A DNA stretch of 62,083 nt from positions 1 through 62,083 of IMG/VR virus record IMGVR_UViG_3300017963_000293. One strand, given 5' to 3'. The notes beneath the pieces are model-generated. The model ran no database searches and was not told the origin of the DNA. It saw only the letters and a program-made list of their open reading frames with translations. This stretch comes from a virus. This document shows, one piece after another, positions 7,867 through 15,953 of the stretch. A program made the translations under genes and the position numbers. The number at the start of each line of letters is the position of its first letter. The stretch's first letter is position 1.

Positions 7867-9831
7867 GTGGGAGCAGCGCGAAGACGAAACCCCAAGGTAG
7901 CCGCAGCCAGGAAAGGGAAGCCGCCGCCCAAGGCCACCGGCAACTGCCGGAACTACAGGTACGGCGCGCACGAGCCGATCGCCAATCTGGACAAGGTGCT
8001 CGATGAGATGCGCGGTGCTCACGACCTGCGCAACGTGCTGACGTGCATCAACCGAGCCCGAAGCGAGATGATCACGGCCGCGCTCGGCGAGCACCAGTCG
8101 TACAAGAAAGCCACTGCTGATCTGGCGGCTCTGCACCAGCGGCGCGACAAACTGGAGGCGCAGATCCGGCAACAGAACAGCGCCAGCCGCAAACGGCTGG
8201 GGCGACACTCCCCGCTGTCTTCGGAACTCGACACCGTTCGCAAGAGGATCGACGAGGGCAGGACCGCTCTCAAGAAACTCCGCAGGAAGCTCCTCAAGAA
8301 AGACCCCGCGCTGAAAGCGGTTGTCGAGGCCGCTGACGACATGGCGAAGAGGGAGACGACTCGCGCGGAAGATGCCTGCGGGCTCTACTGGTGCACCCGA
8401 AACGAGCAGACCGGCAAACGCGCCAAGCTGCGCCGCTTCAAGAAGTGGCGCGACAGCGAAGCGACCATCAGCGTTCAGATCCCAGGGGGGTTGACCGTTG
8501 AGCAGCTGCTTGGCGGCGAGAACAACCAAGCGCGCCTGGAGCTGCGCCCGGAAGGCGTATGGGTCCAGGGGGCGAGGAAGCGCAAGGTCGAGCCGGCCGA
8601 GGCCGCGAGGAACAAACTCAGACTCGACGAAGACGGCTACCCCATGCGCAAGCTGGGGACCGCCATCCTGCATCTCCGGTGCATGTCAGACGAGGACGGC
8701 AAGCCGATTTGGGCCGAGGTGCCGATCACCTACCATCGCGAGATCCCCGCCGATGCCAAGATCAAGCGGTGCTACTTGCACCGATTCCGGGTCGGCAACC
8801 GCTACCACTGGTCTGTACGCTTCTCGCTGGAGCGGGGGAAGAAAGGCGACGACTCCTGGCTGCACCCGCGCGTCGCCACGACCGGCACGGCCGCGATCGA
8901 CATCGGCTGGCGATGGTTCCCCGATCGCCTACGCGTCGCCGTGTGGGCCGGATCGGACGGAGCCGAGGGCGAGCTGTGCTTGCCCAAGTGGTGGCTGGAC
9001 GAGATGTACTCCGTCCGGCTCGACCAGCGGGAGCGCGACGTGCTGTTCAACGAGATCGTATCCCTGGTCCTGCCGTGGTTCCGATCGCGGCGCGGGGAGC
9101 TGTCCGACTACGTCGTACAGGCGATCAAGACGATGCACTCGTGGCGCGACAAGGGAAGGCTGGCCGCGCTCTCCATGCGCTGGCGCGATGATCTGGCCGC
9201 CGATCCGGGCGCCAACCCGGCTCACGTCGCCATGTCCATCCGCCTGGAGGAGTGGCGTAAGCGCGACAAGCACATCTGGTGCGAGGAGGTGAACCTCCGC
9301 AGCCAGCTCCAGGGCTCGCGCAAGGATCTCTACCGGCGATTTGCCGCGATGCTCACCAGCCGCTACGGCCGAATCGTGGTCGAGGAGTTTGACCTGAGTG
9401 CGGTCCAGAAGCTCCCGCCGGCCTCGATCGATGACGGCACCTACTCCAGGGTCAAGAGGCACAAGGGAGACGCGGCGTGCTCGCACCTGGTCGGCGCGCT
9501 CAAGGATGCGGCGCGGCAGCTGGACAAGAAGAACCCGAAGTGGACGACCAAGCGGTGCCACGTCTGCGGGAAGACCGAGAGGAAGTGGGAGAACCCCGGT
9601 GAGCTGGAGCACACGTGCAAGCACTGCGGAGTGCTCTGGGATCGGGACGTGAACGCGGCCCGGAACATTCTCGCCGCGAGCGGCGTGGCGGTTGACTGGA
9701 CCCGGCCACCGCTCGCGCCAGCCGCCCGAATGACTTATCCACAGGTAGAGAACCGCGAGATGCGTCGATCGCGGCGCAGGAAGGAGGCGCTCGAAACGAC
9801 GCGTGCAAGCGGTGATCGACAGACGGCTTAG
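7867..9831 (+). CDS. cas12m: Type V CRISPR effector, Cas12m (C2c4 / V-U1) like
   Basis: A 654-residue single-protein CRISPR effector expected to bind crRNA and target DNA. The N-terminal third is basic and helical (recognition lobe). A linker segment, IWAEVPITYHREIPADAKI (about 294-312), matches my memory of Cas12m proteins of actinobacteria. RuvC-I is AIDIGWRW (about 343-350), with LRVAVW after it. RuvC-II is RIVVEEFDLS (about 499-508). A four-Cys zinc ribbon follows (CHVCG...CKHCG, about 560-585), then RuvC-III DRDVNAARNIL. All three acidic residues D, E and D are present, although characterised Cas12m proteins silence by binding rather than cutting. A GTG start with AGGAGG upstream. The CRISPR array begins ten bases after the stop. 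Plain TnpB is less likely given its length and the array. Confidence 0.85.
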   Translation: MGAARRRNPKVAAARKGKPPPKATGNCRNYRYGAHEPIANLDKVLDEMRGAHDLRNVLTCINRARSEMITAALGEHQSYKKATADLAALHQRRDKLEAQIRQQNSASRKRLGRHSPLSSELDTVRKRIDEGRTALKKLRRKLLKKDPALKAVVEAADDMAKRETTRAEDACGLYWCTRNEQTGKRAKLRRFKKWRDSEATISVQIPGGLTVEQLLGGENNQARLELRPEGVWVQGARKRKVEPAEAARNKLRLDEDGYPMRKLGTAILHLRCMSDEDGKPIWAEVPITYHREIPADAKIKRCYLHRFRVGNRYHWSVRFSLERGKKGDDSWLHPRVATTGTAAIDIGWRWFPDRLRVAVWAGSDGAEGELCLPKWWLDEMYSVRLDQRERDVLFNEIVSLVLPWFRSRRGELSDYVVQAIKTMHSWRDKGRLAALSMRWRDDLAADPGANPAHVAMSIRLEEWRKRDKHIWCEEVNLRSQLQGSRKDLYRRFAAMLTSRYGRIVVEEFDLSAVQKLPPASIDDGTYSRVKRHKGDAACSHLVGALKDAARQLDKKNPKWTTKRCHVCGKTERKWENPGELEHTCKHCGVLWDRDVNAARNILAASGVAVDWTRPPLAPAARMTYPQVENREMRRSRRRKEALETTRASGDRQTA

Positions 9832-9841
9832 GAGAGATGCT

Positions 9842-10228
9842 CTCGCGGTCCCATCGGAACGGGTTGTGGTTCCGACAACGTGGACTGGGAACGCTTCTAC
9901 AGAGCCTTCGCTCTCGCGGTCCCATCGGAACGGGTTGTGGTTCCGACACGCACCAGAGTCCCTTCCCGGCCCGCCGCGCTCCACTCGCGGTCCCATCGGA
10001 ACGGGTTTGTGGTTCCGACACAGGTAAATGCAGGTCCCCAGGTGCTTGTGGCTCGCGGTCCCATCGGAACGGGTTGTGGTTCCGACACAGGTAAATGCAG
10101 GTCCCCAGGTGCTTGTGGCTCGCGGTCCCATCGGAACGGGTTGTGGTTCCGACGTAGCAGAAGTAGTCGCCGATCTCGACCTCCACCACGTCCTCGCGGT
10201 CCCATCGGAACGGGTTTGTGGTTCCGAC
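9842..10228 (+). CRISPR. CRISPR array, six repeats, five spacers
   Basis: Repeats at 9842-9876, 9913-9947, 9984-10019, 10052-10086, 10119-10153 and 10193-10228. They are 35 bases long, or 36 in repeats 3 and 6, which have an extra T. The unit begins CTCGCGGTCCCA and ends with a 7-bp hairpin, TCGGAAC / GTTCCGA with loop GGGTTGTG, then C. A hairpin at the 3' end of the repeat is typical of type V crRNA handles and sets the direction as plus, the same as the effector. Spacers are 36, 36, 32, 32 and 39 bases. Spacers 3 and 4 are identical. No leader, cas1, cas2 or tracrRNA-like anti-repeat is visible nearby. Confidence 0.95.
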
Positions 10229-10231
10229 AGA

Positions 10232-10367
10232 TTCATGTAGGCGGGCGGTAAGGCGGCTACCTCCGCATCGCCGCCGCCCGCTTCGGAACCCGCGCCCTGA
10301 TGCAGAAAGGGCGACGACCGAAGTCGCCGCCCCCTCCGCTGACAGCTGGTCTAGCCCGAGGGCTAGA
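10232..10367. terminator. Hairpin-rich gap between array and capsid gene
   Basis: An 8-bp GCGGGCGG / CCGCCCGC pair (10232-10279) follows the array. A tight TCTAGCCC-GA-GGGCTAGA hairpin (10350-10367) overlaps the capsid gene's stop codon. They may end the two converging transcripts; neither is followed by a clear U-run. Confidence 0.4.
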
Positions 10368-11796
10368 GCAAATTGTCCACTTCCACGCGCGCGAAGAACT
10401 CCGCCCGGGTGAGCGTGATCTTGTGGCGCGTACGGACCGCGCGACGGAGGCTCAGGTCATTCGGGTCGATGAAGTTCGGGGTGATCTCCATCGGGATGTA
10501 CGGGCTGTAGATGAGCCCGGTGTCGAGGATGCTCGGCCCCTGGTATCCCATGAGGATCTGGTTGGCCGGGAAGAGCGGATCGACGAAGATCAGCCACTTC
10601 CTCTTGAGCACGCCCTGCTTGAGGATCCCGCCCTGGTAGACGTGACCCTCCTCGACGGCCGAGAAGCCATCGATGTTGTCGAGGAGGCTGGCGACCTCCG
10701 ACGACGTGATCGCCCAGTTGCAGGGCGCCCGCTGCGTGCGACGGTGCACGATGTGGGAGGCGCGGGACATGCGGATCACGAGCGACTTGAGGTGCTCGGG
10801 ATCGCTGACGCCCGAGGGCGTCGCCCGGTCCCACTTGACGACGGCGATCGGCTCGACGGCGTTGAGCGCGGTACCCGCGATCTCGCGGTCGATCTCCGCC
10901 ACCATCTCGTCGGACATCTGCGCGACCAGGTCGGCGTCGATGTCGCGACCCCACAGCGCGCGGAGGTCGTCCGCCGCCTCGACGCTGGCGAGGCTCTTGA
11001 GCTTGCGGCTCTCGGCCTCGATGCTCTTGATCTGGATGTCCAGCTGGACCTCCGGGATCCGAGCGTTCAGCTCGTTGTCGTAGCGGTACTCGACCGTGAT
11101 GACGTCACCGGACGCCGGCGCGGTGCCGAACGTGAGCGACATCTGGCCCGACGCGTAGTTGACCGTGCCAGCGCCGCCGGCCATCAGCGTGCCGGCGACG
11201 ACGGTGAACGCGCCCGCGCCGTTGTCGGTCGCGTTGACGGTACCGTTCACCTTCACGACGACGGTGGCCTGCCGGGGGCGGGGCCACGCGAGGTTGCGGG
11301 AGAAGACGACCGTGCCGCCGTCGCCGGTCCCGAACGGCTCGCCGTCCACGAAGTTGGAGCTGTACCACTTGTTCAGCACCTTGTTCATCTCGGTCATGGC
11401 GGCGACGGAACCCTTGTCCGACGCGTACCGTGGCCGGTAGAACGCGATGCCGCCGATCGGGCCGGTCATCGGCTGGACCGACGCGATCTGCGTCGCGACC
11501 AGGCGGATGGCGGTCCTGCGGATGACGGGCAGGACGTACTTCATGAACGGCCCGACCGAGAGAGCGCGAGTCTCCTCGTTGAGCCGCTTGAGGTGACGAA
11601 CCTCCTGCTCGATCATCAGGGCCGTCAGACCCCGCACGTAGTTGACGTGGGCCGGCGCGTAGCCCGGACCCATCTCCTCGTTGAGACCCCGGAGCATCTT
11701 GTGCCACTTGCGCACGTACCGGCTGACGGCCGGCTCGTCCGCGATGGCAGTCGACTCTCCGAGGTTCTCGGCTAACAGTCCTCGAGCCGTGAACAT
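10363..11796 (-). CDS. Major capsid protein, T4 gp23-like
   Basis: A 477-residue capsid shell subunit. The C-terminal quarter carries the gp23-family pattern: ILMGYQGPS, GLIYSPYIPMEITP, then DPNDLSLRRAVRTRHKITL. Residues of about 170-245 are a Gly/Thr/Val-rich beta insertion (VVVKVNGTVNATDNG), probably an exposed Ig-like domain. It follows the protease-scaffold gene by 12 bases, as in T4 order. An AGGAGG ribosome site precedes the ATG. Unlike T4, no obvious propeptide cleavage site was identified. Confidence 0.87.
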   Translation of the reverse strand: MFTARGLLAENLGESTAIADEPAVSRYVRKWHKMLRGLNEEMGPGYAPAHVNYVRGLTALMIEQEVRHLKRLNEETRALSVGPFMKYVLPVIRRTAIRLVATQIASVQPMTGPIGGIAFYRPRYASDKGSVAAMTEMNKVLNKWYSSNFVDGEPFGTGDGGTVVFSRNLAWPRPRQATVVVKVNGTVNATDNGAGAFTVVAGTLMAGGAGTVNYASGQMSLTFGTAPASGDVITVEYRYDNELNARIPEVQLDIQIKSIEAESRKLKSLASVEAADDLRALWGRDIDADLVAQMSDEMVAEIDREIAGTALNAVEPIAVVKWDRATPSGVSDPEHLKSLVIRMSRASHIVHRRTQRAPCNWAITSSEVASLLDNIDGFSAVEEGHVYQGGILKQGVLKRKWLIFVDPLFPANQILMGYQGPSILDTGLIYSPYIPMEITPNFIDPNDLSLRRAVRTRHKITLTRAEFFARVEVDNLL

Positions 11797-11808
11797 CGGC
11801 TACCTCCT

Positions 11809-14628
11809 CTAGTGCCGGTGCATCCGCCCGGCCAGTCGCTCTTGCTCGACCAGCGACGTCCCCAGGAACGCCAAGTCCTGGGATGCTGCGTCGCCGGCGA
11901 GAAGTTCTGCTTGTTCGCTCTCCTCGAACGCTCGCCGCTCGTCCTCGGTGATGTGCTCGCGGCCGGCGCTCATGGACCTGCGCACGCGCTCCATGGGACC
12001 GCCGGGCTCCTGCGCCCGGATCTCCGACCGAGACGCGGCGGCGTCGATCTCCCTGGTGGAGGTCAGCTCGTCGTTGCGAACGTCCTCCATGATCGACTCA
12101 CGGTTCGGGTGACCGATCGTCCGGTCGCTCGCGTATGCCAGGAGCTTGGCCCTGGTGCCGGCCGTGACAGCCCGCTCGAGCATGTCGGCCTGCTCCTCGA
12201 TCCGCGCCCGCGCGTCCCGGACCTCCTCGTCCTTGCTCTCGAGAGCGGACGTCAGACGCTCCTCCAGGGCCTCGAACCTCTTGGTGACCTCGGACCGGTA
12301 GCGCTTCTCACGCGCCTCTGCCTGGGCGAGCGCGTACTCGGCCTCGGACGCCCTCTCCTCCGCGAGGCGGATCGCGGTCCCGGCCTCCTCGTTCGCGGCG
12401 GTCTTCGCCGACATCTGTGCTTCCTCGATCGAGGTCAGCGCTGACTCGACTCTTGTCTTCAGCTCCTCGGCGGTGTTGCACGCAGCGATGTCGCCGATCA
12501 GGTCGCGGACGCTCTCTCGATCCTCGCGTCCGCCGATCATCTGCTCCACGTAGAGCTGGAACGCCAGCTGGCGTGTCTTCTCCTCGACGTGCACGACGCG
12601 AGACTCCGCGTCCTTGGCCTTCTGCTCCTGCTCGTCCGCTGCCCGGGACAGCTCCTCGATCTTGGCATCCTTCTCGTCCAAGACCTTCTTCTCGTCGGGC
12701 GACGGGGCGTAGGGGTTGACCATCTCGGCGATCTTCTTGAGCGCCAGCTTCGCGCCGGCCGTCTCGGGATCGCTCGCGAAGTCGCTGCGGACCTCCTCCT
12801 CGACCTTCGTGCGCATCTCGGCCAGCGCGCGGACGAGCTTGGCCGCGAAGTCCTCGCGCAGCTCGTCGATCGCCTTCTTGTAGATCTCCTCCTTTTGGGA
12901 CTCGACCTCACCGTTGATCCGGTCGTCGGTGTCCTCGGCCGCAGTCTCCGAGGCCACCCGCATCGCGTGCTGCTCGATCACGCGAACCGCGTCCGGGAAG
13001 TGCTGGCGCAGCATCGTCTCGGTGACCTCCTTCGGGTCCACCACGAGCTTGCCGGTGGGCTTGCCCTCGCCGTCCGTGTCCTCGGAGATCACGGACGGAT
13101 AGGCGTCGTGGCAGGCCGGATCGGCCACGAAGTCCCACGTGTTGAGCTTGAAGTCCTCGCCGACCATGTCCCAGCCCCGGGGGCCGGTGGACGTGGAGCC
13201 CATGCCCCGGCTGGACATGCCGATGGCCGCACCCCGCCGCAGGAACGCGGCGAGGTTGCGACCCGCGTCGGCCTCCTCGACGACCTCGAACTTGCCGTTG
13301 ATCGTCCCGTCGTCCTCGATCCAGAGACCGCGAACGATGCAGCCGCCCTCCCGGATCCGGCTGTTGTGGTTGACGGTGAAGTCGCCCAGCAGGAACCGGC
13401 CGTCGCCGTCCAGCTCGAATCCGGCGTAGTCGCCAGTTCCGATGGACGTGACGATGAACCCGGTCCTGAGCGCATCCTTTCGCTGCTCGCGCGGCTCGGC
13501 CTTCTTGCGCTCCAGACGGGTCGGGATCTGCTCCACGTCGCCCCAGATGGTGAGCGTGTGGTAGTCGTCGCTGTAGCCCTGCACCTTGCGCGTGGAGAGC
13601 ACGGCCTGGAGGCCGAGCGACTTGGCGATCCGGTGCGCGGCCTGCGCATAGTCGGCGCGCTTCTGGGTGATGTAGAAGCAGTTGTGCTGGAGATGACCGT
13701 CGGTGTCGATCAGCCCAGCAAGGAACTGGAGACGGGTCTCGCGGCTCCCGCGCACAATCGCGGTCGGGATCTCCACGTTGGTACCCACCATGTCGCGCAT
13801 CGCGCGCAGCAGCCGGTTGTCTTGGCCGCGACCGGCGGTCAGGTGGATCGTGACGGCCTCGGTCCCGGTGGTCTTGCGCCACTCGTTCGTGGACAGCTCC
13901 CACCGTGCGGCGGTGTCCTCGCAGAGCTGCTTGATCTCGTCATCGATGGTCGTGATCGAGATGTCACCAATCCTGGGCGCACCGGCCTTGTTCTCGCGCA
14001 GGGTCTTGCCACCGTCACCGAACCAGACGCCGAGGAAGTAGGGATCGACCTTCGGTTCGGGCAGCTCGTCCTCGAACCGCTCGACGCCGGTGCTGAACAG
14101 CTTGTAGCGGCTCTTGTAGTAGATGCTCTTGTCGAGATAGTCCTCGACCGGGATGTCCACGATCTCGCCGCTGGACGTGTGAACCAGCGTCAGTACGTGC
14201 TTGTCGTTGCAGACCCACGGATCGCCCTTCGCCGGGTCGATCCGGTAGAGCTGGCCGGTGCCGGAGGTTGTCGCCAGCACCGTGCGCGCCTTGCCGTCCG
14301 GCCCCATGAGTCGGTCGCCAGCGACGATCTGCTCGACCGGGAGCACGCGACCGTCGGCCATGAGGACCGGAGTCCCCAGGCCGAGGCACTTGCCGTCCCC
14401 GGGATGGTCGACCGCGCCGATGACGCTCCCCTGCTCGATCCGGGGCTGGAGTCTTCCGATCTCCCTCTCCATGACCGAGCGGGGGTAGACGCGGTTGTTG
14501 GCCGTCGGCTTGTCCACGTGGCCGATCTTGCCTTCGACCACGAGCTTGCCACCGTCCCTCCCTTCGAGGATCTGCATCCTCATGGGCGGACCGTAGTGGT
14601 CGACCAGCACGCGCCTGTTCGTCGTCAT
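11809..14628 (-). CDS. Prohead protease (T4 gp21-like) fused to scaffold-like coiled coil, with intein
   Basis: A 939-residue precursor. Extein residues 1-80 plus those after 422 rebuild a gp21-type serine protease: the catalytic His lies in GAVDHPGDG (about 71-79) and the Ser in GMSSRGMGS, about 60 residues after the intein, followed by NTWDFVADPACHDA. A 342-residue intein (residues 81-422) sits seven residues after the catalytic His. After the protease there are about 380 residues of charged coiled coil (for example AKDAESRVVHVEEKTRQLAF), so core/scaffold and protease appear joined in one chain. The family matures the prohead before DNA packaging. Confidence 0.85.
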   Translation of the reverse strand: MTTNRRVLVDHYGPPMRMQILEGRDGGKLVVEGKIGHVDKPTANNRVYPRSVMEREIGRLQPRIEQGSVIGAVDHPGDGKCLGLGTPVLMADGRVLPVEQIVAGDRLMGPDGKARTVLATTSGTGQLYRIDPAKGDPWVCNDKHVLTLVHTSSGEIVDIPVEDYLDKSIYYKSRYKLFSTGVERFEDELPEPKVDPYFLGVWFGDGGKTLRENKAGAPRIGDISITTIDDEIKQLCEDTAARWELSTNEWRKTTGTEAVTIHLTAGRGQDNRLLRAMRDMVGTNVEIPTAIVRGSRETRLQFLAGLIDTDGHLQHNCFYITQKRADYAQAAHRIAKSLGLQAVLSTRKVQGYSDDYHTLTIWGDVEQIPTRLERKKAEPREQRKDALRTGFIVTSIGTGDYAGFELDGDGRFLLGDFTVNHNSRIREGGCIVRGLWIEDDGTINGKFEVVEEADAGRNLAAFLRRGAAIGMSSRGMGSTSTGPRGWDMVGEDFKLNTWDFVADPACHDAYPSVISEDTDGEGKPTGKLVVDPKEVTETMLRQHFPDAVRVIEQHAMRVASETAAEDTDDRINGEVESQKEEIYKKAIDELREDFAAKLVRALAEMRTKVEEEVRSDFASDPETAGAKLALKKIAEMVNPYAPSPDEKKVLDEKDAKIEELSRAADEQEQKAKDAESRVVHVEEKTRQLAFQLYVEQMIGGREDRESVRDLIGDIAACNTAEELKTRVESALTSIEEAQMSAKTAANEEAGTAIRLAEERASEAEYALAQAEAREKRYRSEVTKRFEALEERLTSALESKDEEVRDARARIEEQADMLERAVTAGTRAKLLAYASDRTIGHPNRESIMEDVRNDELTSTREIDAAASRSEIRAQEPGGPMERVRRSMSAGREHITEDERRAFEESEQAELLAGDAASQDLAFLGTSLVEQERLAGRMHRH
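13363..14388 (-). mobile_element. Intein with LAGLIDADG endonuclease in the protease gene
   Basis: It begins CLGLGTPVLMADG and ends LLGDFTVNHN, followed by extein Ser. Cys1, the block B TSG..VCNDKHVL segment and the C-terminal His-Asn are present, so splicing looks intact. Two LAGLIDADG-type helices, FLGVWFGDGG (about 118-127) and FLAGLIDTDG (about 222-231), indicate a homing endonuclease. The length is 342 residues. The insertion point interrupts the active-site loop, a conserved target. Confidence 0.88.
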
Positions 14629-14695
14629 CGGTGTCTCCGTAAGGCTGGATGGTTGGGTGAGTAATCTACCGGTTCAGCTGAGTGGGCCGGGTAGC

Positions 14696-15949
14696 CTACT
14701 CGATCCCCTTCATCGCCTCCATCGCGTCGTCCAGGTCTGCCGCGAGCGCCCGCAGGTCGTCGGCCGCGTCGTTGATGTCCGCCTCGCCCTCGGCGATCCG
14801 CTGGGCGACGGCCGCCGAGTCCTCGGCGATCGACTCGAGGTGCCGGCCCATCGCCACGCGGGGGTCGTCCTCCTTGTCCTCCTCGTCGAGCGTCTCGTCC
14901 TCGTTGACCTCCTCAGCGATCCGCTCGTAGAAGGTCGTGGACGTCTCGTAGATGCTCCTGAGACCGTCGATCAGCTCCTCGGCGGCCGAGTCGTCGCTCT
15001 GGACGGCCTCGCGCAGGTCGTTGAGGTTCTGGACCAGCTCGGAGATCGGGTTGCCCTGGGTCTCCACGTCGGCGGCCATCTTCTTGCCCTTGATCCTGGC
15101 CTTGACGTCCATCGCCGTCACGCCCTGCTGCGCCTTGAGCCGCTTCTTGAGCGCCTTGCGCATCCTGGGGCTCGCCGACCGCATCTTCTTGCGGAACTCG
15201 GCCCTGGCCTGGGCGCCGGCCTTGAACTCGTGGCCGCCGATCATCATCCGACCACGCTTGGCTGCCTTGAAGGTCGACTTCTTCATCTTGCCGCGCTTGA
15301 GCAGCCGGCCCTTCTTGCGCCGGGCCTTCCTGAGCGCTCTCAGCGCACCGGCCCGCTTGGACGCCTCGTCGAGGACCCCGTCGGTGATGCACTCGTACGC
15401 CTCGATCACGCCGACCAGGTCGTCGTAGGACGGCGCGTCGTCGTCCTCGGTCATCGCCTGGAGGCCGTCGTAGAAGAACCCGAGCACCTCGGCGGCGGCC
15501 TCCATCTTGGGGTCGTCGATCTCCTCGTCCTCGTCCTTCTCCTCCTCGTCCTCGTCCTCGTCCTCGTCCTCTTCCTCGTCCACGCTCGACTCGAGCGCCT
15601 CGATGAAGACGTCCACGAACTCGTCGCTCTCGAGCGCCTCGTCGACCTGGTCCTCGTCCAGCTCGAGCGTCTCCATGAACTCGCCGACCGCCTCGAAGAA
15701 CTCGTCCTCGTCGATCTCGATCTCCTCGTCCTCGTCCTCGGCGCGGACGTCGACCTCGGTCCTGGGAGTCTCATCGTCGTACTCCCGACCCTCGGTCTGC
15801 TCCTCCTGGCCCTCGTCCTCGTCCTCGTCCTCGTCGTCACCGCCCTTGGACGACGGGCAAGCATCGGCCTCGGCGAGAAGGTGGCCCATTCCGAGAGCCT
15901 GGAGATCCTCCTCGATCGTGGTCTGGGGTCCGTGGTCTCCCAGCATCAT
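14696..15949 (-). CDS. Probable prohead core / scaffold protein, very acidic
   Basis: A 417-residue protein. The first 170 residues are extremely acidic, with long Glu/Asp runs (DEDEDEDEGQEEQ, DEEEDEDEDEDEEE). Residues of about 195-275 are strongly basic (RKARRKKGRLLKRGKMKK), and the end is helical. Charge-segregated helical proteins between portal and protease are typical of T4 core proteins (gp67, gp68, gp22 positions). The function is inferred from position and composition. The repeated CTCGTC codon tract is low-complexity DNA. Confidence 0.72.
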   Translation of the reverse strand: MMLGDHGPQTTIEEDLQALGMGHLLAEADACPSSKGGDDEDEDEDEGQEEQTEGREYDDETPRTEVDVRAEDEDEEIEIDEDEFFEAVGEFMETLELDEDQVDEALESDEFVDVFIEALESSVDEEEDEDEDEDEEEKDEDEEIDDPKMEAAAEVLGFFYDGLQAMTEDDDAPSYDDLVGVIEAYECITDGVLDEASKRAGALRALRKARRKKGRLLKRGKMKKSTFKAAKRGRMMIGGHEFKAGAQARAEFRKKMRSASPRMRKALKKRLKAQQGVTAMDVKARIKGKKMAADVETQGNPISELVQNLNDLREAVQSDDSAAEELIDGLRSIYETSTTFYERIAEEVNEDETLDEEDKEDDPRVAMGRHLESIAEDSAAVAQRIAEGEADINDAADDLRALAADLDDAMEAMKGIE

Positions 15950-15953
15950 GGTC

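Noticed and set aside
7867-9831. Effector as an ordinary TnpB of an IS200/IS605 element
   Set aside because: The length is about 250 residues more than usual, no TnpA or element ends were seen, and a true repeat-spacer array follows at ten bases.
9877-10192. Spacers matching other parts of this window
   Set aside because: Reading both strands by eye gave no match; targets, if any, lie outside.
8929-10236. Long minus-strand open frame across the CRISPR array and effector (435 residues) and similar plus-strand frames over the repeats
   Set aside because: The translation only repeats the CRISPR unit (NPFRWDRE and RSDGTA blocks), and it runs antisense to a well-supported effector gene.
5250-10362. 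Adaptation genes cas1, cas2 or cas4 and a tracrRNA
   Set aside because: No protein in the island resembles them, and no repeat-complementary segment outside the array was noticed.
12589-14664. 691-residue plus-strand open frame
   Set aside because: Antisense shadow of the protease gene in GC-rich DNA; low-complexity Leu/Val/Gly/Arg composition and no ribosome site.
15500-15850. CTCGTC-rich tract as a regulatory microsatellite
   Set aside because: It is explained by Glu/Asp codons of the acidic core protein.
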